From Phoebastria nigripes (taxonomy: Eukaryota; Chordata; Aves; Procellariiformes; Diomedeidae): 64,000 nucleotides of DNA. A program made the translations under genes and the position numbers. The notes below the pieces were generated by a model. The model saw nothing but the letters and a program-made list of their open reading frames with translations. It did no database searches and was not told where the DNA came from. Shown one piece after another: positions 47,860 through 57,500 of the stretch. The DNA is taken from positions 3,297,728-3,361,727 of the forward strand of contig JAYKAV010002442.1 of NCBI GenBank assembly GCA_035582835.1, read 5' to 3'. Numbering within the stretch: the stretch's first letter is position 1; every line of letters begins with the position of its first letter.

Positions 47860-48600
47860 GGGGCATGAGGCAGGGCAGCCCCCCGGCACGCTCCTTCCCG
47901 AGGGCAGCAGGAGCCCCGGCCCCACCAGCCGAGCCCAGCCCCGGAGCCTCAGCACGGCCGGGGCCCCGACGGCCGCCCCGGGCCCCCCTCCCTCGGCCGG
48001 CGAGCCACCTTAAGCGGAGCGCCGAGGCTCCCGCCGCTCCTAGGCTACCTTAATAAAAACTTTGTCAGAGCAGAGCTGCTTTCCCAGGCACGGCCAAGCC
48101 CCAGCCGCTGAGAAACCCTCGGGAAGGAGCAAAACGGGGAGTCGAGCTTCAAACTTGGGGTCCCCTCCCAAAGCGCAGCTCCATCGAGGAGATGCAGCAG
48201 GAGAACCCCCCGGTCCCCCCAGCTCCCCGGGGCCACAGCCCACCTCTCTCCGCTGGCTGCCACCGGCTCCTTCCCCCGTCCCTCCTTTCCCGAAGCGACG
48301 GTGCAACGTGCGCCCGGAGCTCAGCGCATCCCCGGCGGCCAGGGCGAGACAAAAGCCGCCGGAGAAGGGAGGGGAGATGATGTCCACCGAGAGCGAATCG
48401 CTCAAGGAGAGGAGGAGGATAGAGACAGCCCCAACTGGCAGGGACTGCCGTCTCCCGGCCATCCCCAACAGGTAGCAGCGAGTGGGGGGACACGATGTCC
48501 CCACGGCGACAGCGTTTGGCTACTTCGGGAGAGCGAGTGGGAGCTCCCCAGGACCACCATCCCCGCCAGCAGCCAGCGCCGGCTACCGCTTACCTGGAAA
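47860..48600 (-). promoter_or_regulatory. CpG-island-like segment, candidate distal CACNA1E promoter region
   Basis: The densest CpG-rich stretch of the right half runs from about 47860 to 48600, with blocks such as ACGGCCGGGGCCCCGACGGC and CCGCCGGAGAAGG. It overlaps the start of the putative first intron and abuts a consensus minus-strand donor at 48594/48593. CpG islands in vertebrates usually mark first exons and promoters. The 331-codon plus-strand frame across part of it is Pro/Ala/Arg-rich and I regard it as a by-product of composition. Confidence 0.45.
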
Positions 48601-48680
48601 TAGAGGCATGGCTCCTGCAGGAGAGCTGGGCGAGGTCGGGATATTATTCCAGAGACATTATTTGTAATAGAAAGGGAGAG
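48594..48680 (-). ncRNA. CACNA1E: Putative non-coding first exon of the distal CACNA1E transcript (5' end unknown)
   Basis: On the minus strand the sequence CTCTATTTCCAG|GTAAGCGG is a near-perfect donor, preceded by non-repetitive sequence and, further 5', by a long polypyrimidine tract at the edge of a CpG-rich segment. The exon would carry short upstream ORFs: an ATG-to-TAA of five codons, and an ATG at 48609. It could join either the extension exon (23144) or the MARFG exon (5664). The start is unknown; a position inside or just upstream of the pyrimidine tract is likely. This is untranslated mRNA sequence rather than a separate RNA gene, and it rests on one splice signal plus context. Confidence 0.35.
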
Positions 48681-48793
48681 AAAGAGCCCGGGGGGAGGGA
48701 GGGAGAAAGGGAGGGAGGGGAGGGGAAGGAGGGAGGGAGAGACAAGAGGAGCAGGGAAGGAAGGAATGCGAGAGGGAAGGGGGAGGGGGGGGA
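48669..48793. repeat. Polypurine/polypyrimidine tract (GGGA/GGAA-rich)
   Basis: The tract has about 125 bases of almost pure purine on the plus strand, made of GGGA, GGAGG and GGAAGGAA units with brief interruptions. Such tracts can form triplex (H-DNA) or G-quadruplex structures and are common next to promoters. It lies just upstream, in transcript sense, of the candidate distal first exon. Confidence 0.88.
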
Positions 48794-48985
48794 TAAAACG
48801 AAATTAAAAAAAAAAAGGAGAAAATAGAGACAGTTAAAATCTGTCTCCTGCCCACACAGTGGAAAAGAAATTTCTGACAATCGGAGAAAGGGAACTCGCA
48901 CATATACCAGAGGGGGCAGACGGGGGATAACAAAGGAGGGAAGGAGCCGAGCTCCGCCAAAACAGAGCAGGAACTGTCCGGACAC

Positions 48986-49026
48986 ACCCCCCCTTGCACA
49001 CACACACACACCCCCACCCACCCCCA
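48986..49026. repeat. C-run/(CA)n microsatellite
   Basis: ACACCCCCCC is followed by TTG and a CA run to about 49010, then CCCCCACCCACCCCC. It is simple sequence just upstream of the candidate distal promoter. Confidence 0.85.
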
Positions 49027-51904
49027 GGGTAAGGACAGGGTGCACAACTGAGCGAACAGCCGCATCTTTACCCACCCAGGCCAGCTCAGCCACCCACCCA
49101 GCTCCCAAGACTGGAGCAGCACCCAGAAACCTGCACCCTGGCTGCCTCAGCAGGTTTGAGTTGACCAGCTTGGTCTCACACCGGGGCTGGGGACAGGTGG
49201 CAAAGGACCCTCATGTTGCCCCACCAGCCAGTGTTGGTGCTCCCCAACCCCTCTTTTGCAGCCCGGGTCTCCCCCTTTCTGCACACACCTTGCTCCTGGG
49301 GCATGAAGGCCTCCACAGCCCTTCCTGTACAAAGCAAGCATGAGTTTTCCAACCACCACATATCCACGCAAAATATGACCCTGCACCCCCTGCCCTTGTC
49401 CGATACAAGGCCTCNCCTTAACCAGCAGCCAAAGCAAGGGCAGCTGTGGGGATGAGGGACATGGAGGGATGCGGGCCTCCAGATCAGCCAGAGATTTACC
49501 CCATGGCATCTGAGGGCTGCCAGTGGGAAGGGGTTGCATTCAAGACCTCTTCTTAAATCACGTTTGCAGAGGTACATCCCCACTGCTCCTGCCTGGGCTT
49601 CATTTTGCCTTCCTGGACACCCTGGGCAGCACTCATGGCCAACTGGACCTGAAGGTGCAGGGTAGAGGAGCTAGAGGTGACACACAGGCTCTCTGCATTT
49701 TGGTCAAGGAGACCCACAGCACTGCCACAGCTGCCCAGTGACGCTGCCAAGGGGCTACTGGACTAAGGCAGCACACAACTCTTTTTTTATATTCCCCCTT
49801 AGCATGTGCGGGGAAAAGTCCTAGCATGGCACGGCTCAGCACGAGCTCAGCTGGTTTGCACAAGAGTCCCCAAAAGCTTGTCATTGCTGGCTCCTCTGGG
49901 AGACAGCCCACTGCAGCCTTGGCCAGGGGCTTGTTTGGGCAGGCAAGATGCCCCCACACACCAACGCCCCTCCAGCTCCTCCCTTTCCTCCCNCCACACT
50001 GCAAAGCATCCCAACAAACCCATGCAGCTCAGCAGTGCCCAGGAGTATCCTGGACTTCAGAAGCTTGTAGGACTCGACATTGGCAGGGTTGCTAACGCTG
50101 TCCCAAAGCTGCCCCTGTCCTCNTGCTTGCACTGAGCCCCAACACATGCTGCTGCATGGCAGACAACCCCTGCCCCAGCACATATCTCACCCACATGGGG
50201 CAGCCAGGAGCGGCATCATGGGTGCACATCACCCCAGAGAGCCAGTGCACCAGACTGTTTAGGGACAGGTTGTGCTACTTTTGCTTTGCCAAGACACTGC
50301 ATGGCTCTGCGGTGCCTCGCTGGCACCTCTGGGGCCGGGGAAGCAGCAGAGCCAGGTGCCCAGCCAACCCCTCGCAGGGATGCCTGCTTGTGATACCCAG
50401 CCTGGGTGCTGTCTCTTTAAAACCTTCATCCCTAAATCTGAATGAAGCTAAGGGAAGAAAATCCTGGAGGCAAGTGCTTCATTTAAACGTCTCCTCCAGC
50501 ACTCCCGTTCATTCACACGCTCCGTGAGCATGCTCCTGCCCCGGCACACTTCCTCTGCCTGCACCTCAGGGAGGAAGCACAGAGAAAACCTGCAAATACC
50601 CATCCTCTTCAGGTTGCATAGAAATCCCTCAACCCATTGCCAGGACACTGCACACCAAAATCCCAAATCCAGCCCAAGCACAGCCATCCTGGCATGTGCA
50701 GAAGGGAAAAAAAATGCTGCCAGAGGGCCCACGCACATCAGCAACCCCATTCCTCACCATTTCTCCTACGTTGTTGCTANGAGCTGGCACTGGTAGGGAT
50801 GCAGATGCACCCTCTAACAGCACATCCCTCTGGCCCCCCAACAAAGTGGTTTTGACACCCTCACACACAGCCCTGCATGCACGGTGCCCCCAAATCCTGC
50901 CCTGCACAGCCTCCCTGCAACTCGGACGATCCCAGCACAGCAGCCAGCCTGAACACACCGAGACAGCTTTCTCAGTGACAAGCCCAGGGTCTTTATTTAA
51001 ATAAATATATATATGCTGTTACTTGGGGACTGGAGATGCCTTGGATTCAGATGTCTCCATGGTTACCTGCTCATGGTGGGAGCTGGGGGTTATTGAACTC
51101 TGGGGGTTCACCGTTCATCGCCTGTCTCCCTCTCCCCATCCCCACAGCTCCGCACAGCCCTTCTGCCTTCCCCAGTAAGTGCCGAGGCAAGGCAGCTCCC
51201 CACTACTGCAGCGGGAGGAGAAGCGAGGCTNTCCGAGAACTCGTTACATGCATAATTTTGCCAGCTCCGCGGATGATTAGACACGAATGCAGATGAGCTT
51301 CCCCATCCCAAAAGAAAAGACAATCCTGATCGGCACGGAGAGGAAGCTGAGCATCTCCTCCCACCACCCGGCTAGACAGGAATGAAATATGGAGAGACAG
51401 CATCAGGAGCTAGCGCCGACATCCCAGTGCCAAGCTGCTGTCGTCTCAGGGAGCGAGCGGCAGAGGCGCCCACCCGCCGGCGGCTCTCCCCGTGAGCTTG
51501 CAGGAGCCTCCCTTGGCCGTGCAAAGGCAAGGTGAGCACCCGGGGTATAGGTTAGCAGCCCAGGGTGCTGGCTGGAAAGAGAGCCAAAAAAAAAATGCAG
51601 AACTGCAAAGCCCAGCTAGACAGAAATGAGCATCTTTTACATCCAGGAACATCCAACTTTGCTCGACCCCAAGCTTCGTGGAAGCACCCAGAGACACCCG
51701 AGCCCATTGCCCAAACCCAGGACCATTTCATTTGCAGACACTACCTGGACTTGATCTATTTTCACTGCTTGCTTGCTAACCTCTTATTCCCATATAACAG
51801 CACTGTGTAAAGTAACCCCNAGGACCTCTAGCTTTTTAGTATTGCTTTCCTTCCATGGAGCACAAAAGCCTAACTTGCTTTTCTCCTCCTCCTTTCTGCA
51901 TGTA

Positions 51905-52295
51905 CAGCCACAAACACTTCAGATGTGGACTAATTGGAGATAGTTTGGAGGGCAGTAAAGAGAGCATACAAANGGCAGCAAAACACAACCTGTTGGGGAA
52001 AAAAAAAAGCCTGAAAGAACTGGATTTGTCTAGTCTGGAAATCAGAAGGCAGAAGAGACATGATAGCAGTCTTCAATTATGTAAAAGGTTGCTACAAAGG
52101 GTGTGGGAATAAATTGCACTGCATCCCCACAGGGAACAGGACAAGAAGTAATGGGCTGTAAATTGTAGATTAGACACTAGAAAAAAAAAAAAAAACTTAG
52201 TGGCAAAGATTATTTAAGCTCTGGGATAGACAGCTGGGGAGCTGCTGGGATTTGAGAGCAGGTCAGACAAACACTGATGAGGTGGTCTGGATAAA
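51905..52295 (+). mobile_element. Old CR1 LINE fragment, 3' end of ORF2 and 3' UTR
   Basis: Blocks match CR1 in order: TGTGGACTAATTGGAGA, CTGAAAGAACTGGATTTGTC, TAGTCTGGAAATCAGAAGGC, GACATGATAGCAGTCTTCAA, TATGTAAAAGGTTGCTACAA, GACAAGAAGTAATGGGCTGT, TTTAAGCTCTGGGATAGAC, AGAGCAGGTCAGACAAACAC. Internal deletions and high divergence make it older than the copy near 15.5-16.3 kb. No frame is intact. Confidence 0.88.
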
Positions 52296-54809
52296 GCAGC
52301 TCCCATTTTGAGACAGGGGAAGGGAGCCCTTGCAAGGCATCCTCCTGCCCTGGGTTTTTTAGAACTCAATGGCTGGTTCAAGCTAGCTTTGCACTGGTTT
52401 CTGCCAAGTGTGAGGGGACCGGCAGCTTTTTTGGGGGTGATGCAGACCACCCCATGCCCAGCCCTGCACCATGCCCCCCACCCAGGTTATTCTGCCTCCA
52501 CCTTCTGCAATGCCCATGGTGTTGCAGGTAATGCAGCATCTCAGCCTGCCCTCCCTGGCACAGGCTCAGGGCTGTGCTGGGGCAAGAGAACACCCAGCTT
52601 TTGTCCCACATCTGTCTGTCTGTCCTGTGCTTAGGACCCACAGCACATCAGGGACCACCTCCCCTCCCAGGCAGGAGGGCATCACCCACCCTCCACTTCC
52701 CAGGAGGGATTAAAGGTGTGGTACAACTCCACACTCCCTCTGGGTCATCAGTATCTGTAAAGTTGACTAGTCTGGGTCAGAAAATGCAGCTCCTTGTTTT
52801 GTTAGACACGTGCCTCATTTCTTGAGTTTCATGCTCCAAATCGCTTCCAAGTTGATATATGTATTTTTCTACTAAATAGGCACGCGTGTATTTTAAACAG
52901 AGCTAAAGAGACAAGAAGACATGAAACACAGGCCAGCTGAAAGCATCTTTAAAAACAAAGGAGCCATGTATATTTAGCAAAGCCTCCGACCCAGAGGACA
53001 GCTGCTGGAAGGGCACGTATGTGCCCTTCCAAGTTGTCTGCTGGTCCCATCGCGTGGTGAGAGCTGGAGAGACCCACCAGAAAGCCATGGACCTCCACGG
53101 TGAGCAAGCGCTGCTCTCCTGGAGAGAGAGGAGGTTGCAATTGCCATAGAGAAGAGAAATTGGGGAAGGGTTACTGCATGACTTCCATGGCTGGTAAACT
53201 CTCAGAAATTTGTAAAACTGCCTCGGGGTGAAAAAAGCACCTTCCAGTAAATGCCAAATGCTATCCCCTGATGTCTCCATTAAGGCTTGCTCCCCAGGGC
53301 CTGCATATGCCAAAATACACACTTCTGTTAAACAACAGGAAAGCCCATGAAACTTGAAACATCTTTAATGGTATTTAGTCTCTCACAATAATATGAGCAC
53401 TATTACAAGGACTGAAAGGGAAAAAACAGCCTGAATCTTCAGGTGTTTATGTAAAGTGAGACTAAACTTTCCCAAAGTAGGAACTTTTCCAGAACTGACA
53501 ATCCTCACTGGAAAAAACCAAAAACTTTTCAGTAACAGAAACTTCTGAGACTCTGCTGCAAGAGAAAAAGAAAAATAACACAGTGCAGTAGGAGGCAGAC
53601 AAAAGCATGGACCTCTCCCTTTTGGGACCATGCTTCTAGCCAGCTGAATCACAAGGAAATTGCACTCTGAATGGGATGATCAAGAAACATTAAATTTGTC
53701 TTCTGTTAAAAAAAAAGTCTCATTCACCCGTCAGCTATTACAAACTACAAGAAAAAATATGAGCAAAATCCCCCCAGGATGCTCTAGCCAATTTTTGTCA
53801 ATTAGGTTAATGACCNGAGAGGCAGCAGACCCAACCTATCACGGGGAAAGCCGAGCCCGCAGAGATGCCCTGCCTGCTGCTCCACCTCAGACCCATAGTT
53901 TATATTCCGGTTACAAAACAAGTGCTGCTCTCCATTTCCAAACTCCCATCTTTTAACTGAAGCATGTCTTTTCCTGGCACTTGTTCTGCTTCAGTACCCA
54001 GGGTATAACTACGCCTCTTGTGTTTAAAGTATATCTGCCATCTGGAAAGCACGGAGACCCATACCCTTGCTTTGCTCCTCTCCGACTGCAGGCACCTGGA
54101 TTTAAGCACACAAACATTTTTTATCCATTTCCCCCCCACCCCCCCTTACTTGTGTCTGAGCTGTTTGACTAAAATCTGAGCCATTTCTCAGGGTCTGTCT
54201 CACAGCCCAGTCAACACGGAAGGAACCGGTGCCAAAAACCCATTTCTTTCTGATCTGATTGTTTGTTTTCCAGCCTTTCCAGTTTGGGATTTTTGACAGG
54301 AAGCCATGTGAAACCAACTGCTCATTGTTTACTGGGAAGCCTGCGGCTGCATTTTAGTCATTTCACTCGCAAAAAGACCTGAGGATCCAACAGAAAGTCA
54401 ATTAGCTCCTTGCAATAGCCCAGTGTTTTGCAAAGCCCATTTGCTATCCACACATGCAGGAAAGCCAACCCAAACAAGTGCCCTGGGGTGTCATTGCTGG
54501 ACCAGACCAAGGATGCTCCTGCTGCGCTGCCCAGTTACCTGNTCCCACAGCTCGGGAGGCTGCTGGTGCCTGCAGCAACATCCCAGGCGAGGCACCTCCC
54601 TAGATCCACCCCTGCTCCATATCTGAAACCTGCAGCTGATCAGGAGGGTTTGGAGAGAGGCACAAGTCCCCAGGCTGGGCAGTCCAGCAGCACTGCCCCC
54701 AGGTCCATCATCTGGCTGGCATCTTCCTATCTCCTCCAAAAAGCACGCCATCCTCCTCATGCTTGGGCAGGATGGGCAAGTCCTCACCCTAGGGTTGCTA
54801 CAAGCATTT

Positions 54810-55580
54810 AAGAGCCAGAGATCAAGTCACCCCCCTGTGGCAGTCCAAATGTACCAGGTCCCTGGCTGTGTGACAATTTTCCCAACAAACCTTTAATCAT
54901 GCTTTTGAATTCACTCCAAGCTACCTTCTCAGCATCCCCCTGATTGCAGACCAGAACGGGGCATATTATTCCAAAAGACTAAATAAAAGCACTAGCAAAA
55001 TCCCTCAACACCCACAGGCTGCTCCTCCCCAACCCCAGGGCTCACCCAGGTGGGTTTCAGCCATGGCTTGGTGGATTTTCCAAAGCAGCCCTTACTCCTG
55101 TCCAGGCCACCGCTTCCCCATCCTGAGAACTGCACAGAACCAGGTCCAGGTTACCAAGCACTTGCCATCAGCATTTTGGTCTCCTGTCGTCTTTGTTACA
55201 TGTCGCTACTCCGTCAGCTGCAGACCTCTACCAACTGCTTTGTTGTCTTTCACATTACTAAAAATATTATTAACTAGCACAGCTTAGGACAGAGTCCGAG
55301 ATGCCTCCAGAAACAAACACCTTCTAACGCTTCTCCACTTACAGTAATGCTGAAGTGGACCAGACAACTTTTTACCCACTAAGTTCTGCTAACATCATTC
55401 CTATTCAAGTCAAACATAACTCCAAAATCATTGCTTTCATAAGTATTATCTTTTGTGATGTTATGAGCAACACCAAGTTAGCTCATTATGACCCATTTTC
55501 CATGACCACCCATCGATTGAAGTGAGGCACACCTTCCTTCAGTCCATGGGCAAGACAAGACTCAGCCAGTCAGTGTTTCT
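54810..55580 (-). mobile_element. Ancient CR1/L3-like LINE remnant, antisense orientation
   Basis: Read on the plus strand, the sequence carries reverse-complement CR1-type blocks in order: CAACAAACCTTTAATCATGC, TTTTGAATTCACTCCAAGCT, a GGGGCATATTATTCCAAAAG block, then CACATTACTAAAAATATTA, TCTCCACTTACAGTAATGCT, CCAAAATCATTGCTTTCATA, GCTCATTATGACCCATTTTC and CATGACCACCCATCGATTGA. The middle (about 55000-55180) is unlike CR1 and may be an insertion or too diverged to recognise. It is strongly degenerate with no coding capacity, and the exact ends are uncertain. Confidence 0.55.
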
Positions 55581-57299
55581 TCAACCAAGTTTGATGTTGA
55601 GAGGTTGACATGTCCCAGTTGGTCCCTGGTGCAAACCACCACAAGACGAGCACAGCAATCCCCACCGTCCCCAAAATTTGCACAGTGTTAACAGCCACCA
55701 CTGTTTAACAGAAGCCCTCGGCCAGCCCTGCTGAAATTCGTGACTCAACGTTGTACGTACCTGCCGTTATAAAACATTTACCTTCAGCAGATGGCAGGAG
55801 GGGGCTCAATATCTTCTTCAGACACAGTAAACAGCAAGTTTGTAATCTCTCATGAATTAAATCTAGTTTTAGCTCAAAAACCAAGTCAACATTTAATAGT
55901 TCTGCCTTCTCTGAACTAAGCTGGTAGGCTACATTTGCAGGGTAGCAGAAGATGAACTTTTGGGGCCCATGGCAGCACACAGCCCATAGCAAGAGCAGGA
56001 TGGAGGATGCTGCAGGTTGCCCAATCTGCCTTCATTCCAATTTTTTCCTAGCCCCAGCCTGGGCAGAAGCAGCAAGTCAGGCACAGTCTGATCCACACCC
56101 CAAATTCCAGTTCAGGGAACCACACAAAAACTCAAAAGCCACATGATAGCCCTGTCCTAAATACACCCACCCAAACCCCTGAAGCTCAGTGGCCCCAGGA
56201 AGTTTCACAGGCTGAGTCTAATCCACTCATCAGGGATGCCCTGGGGCTTGGCAGCTCAAGCCTAATTCANCCACTTTGATCAGGAGAGATTTAGCATGCA
56301 GCATCCTTTCCACCTGCTTTGATGTCCAGAAACAAACTGGATTTTATTTTCCAAGCCTTTAACCAAGGGATTTGCCAAGAGACACTGCCTCACCCAGCCA
56401 GCTCTGGCCCCTGTCACTGCCCGTGGATTTGAAGCCACGTGGCTACAAAATGACCTTAACACTGCAGTGGGGGTGACTGCACACCCACCATGCCAGGTCC
56501 TTAGATAACCCCCACACTGCCAGCCTGCCCCAGCTTTATACGAAGACCCCAAGAAAGCTAAAGACCCTCTGAGCAAAGGCGAGAGCAGGTGATGGCTCTC
56601 CCCAGGGAGCCCCAGCAATGCTTTCATGGGGGCTGATCCTCCGGGAGCATGGAGGCACACACCACGCCAGGCAGCCGGCACCCCCCAGGGCTGCTCAGGC
56701 TTTGAGGCACAGCTCCAACACGCGATAAACAACAATATTAGTGAAATAATGTTTAAACAGATCCAACCAGGATCCTCCTGCCAGCAGGCAGGGAGGGCTT
56801 CTCACTGCAGGAGGCACCCAGAGACGCGTACGAGCAACAGGGAAATAGTTTATAATGCTGAATAGCTTTTTTGGCATCTCTCTCCTCCTGATGCAGCTCA
56901 TCTCAATCCCAGTCACCGACCAGCCTCTCCACTACACCAAACAGACCTTTTCTCTCCCCATTGCACTCCTGGTGGGACAGTCAGGGCTTTTGTGGATGCA
57001 CATTCACATACAACCTCTTAGAGGGGTATCTCACAAAGTCTCCACTATATTCCCACCCCTGCCCAGAGAGAAATTCGTATTTTAGCCCCAAGGACCCCAA
57101 CTTTAGGCAAAGCAGACACAGGCTCCCTGAACACACCAATCCCCCCAGGCGTGCAGCACTGCCCGGGGACCAGGGTGCTGGAGCAGGGGGTGGGTTTGGT
57201 CGCCCAGCAGACAGGAGCGATGGGCGAGGATCTGCAGCAGCCTAAGCAGGCAGCACTCCCAGAGCTGCCTGCAGAACCATAGCNGTTGTTCCCAGTGCT

Positions 57300-57500
57300 T
57301 CCATCTAATCGCCAAGCCGCTCACATTAAACCAGCACATTTCCTAAACCACAGCTATTATACATCGCTCTTTCTTATCCTTCTGCTTGCTGGAGCTATTT
57401 ACAATGGGTGTTAAAGCATTACAGAAGGAGCTGTCAGCTACTGTATTTATGAAAGCTGGGATCTCCAAGCCAGCTCTTATCAGGTTTAATACAGTCTCCC
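57300..57500. promoter_or_regulatory. AT-rich non-repetitive island, candidate conserved element
   Basis: A balanced-composition stretch (CACAGCTATTATACATCGCT; GGAGCTATTTACAATGGGTG; CAGCTACTGTATTTATGAAA) lies in GC-rich flank. It has no repeat or coding signature. Its look resembles conserved vertebrate non-coding elements, which is an inference. Confidence 0.22.

Larger units (their letters stand above)
23145..48593 (-). other. CACNA1E: Putative first intron of the distal CACNA1E transcript
   Basis: About 25 kb separates the candidate non-coding exon near 48.6 kb from the extension exon. It has no recognised coding exon on either strand. It contains simple repeats (T18 at 23562-23579, G22 at 24507-24528, a GT/T tract at about 25040-25205, an AT tract at 27833-27872, a compound microsatellite at 38453-38496), an RE1-like half motif, an AP-1-like cluster and AT-rich islands (about 33.2 and 43.2 kb). 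The longer frames, such as those at 30851-31654 and 41716-42429, lack any family signature. The intron assignment depends on the 48.6 kb exon being real. Confidence 0.4.

Noticed and set aside
47058..48053. Longest open frame of the window (331 codons, plus strand)
   Set aside because: It runs into the CpG-rich block, where stops are rare. The peptide becomes Pro/Ala/Arg/Gly-rich with no family pattern, and the strand is opposite to the candidate first exon.
53341..53660. Possible old LTR or DNA transposon remnant
   Set aside because: The AT-rich composition stood out, but no terminal repeats, target duplication or family similarity could be recognised.
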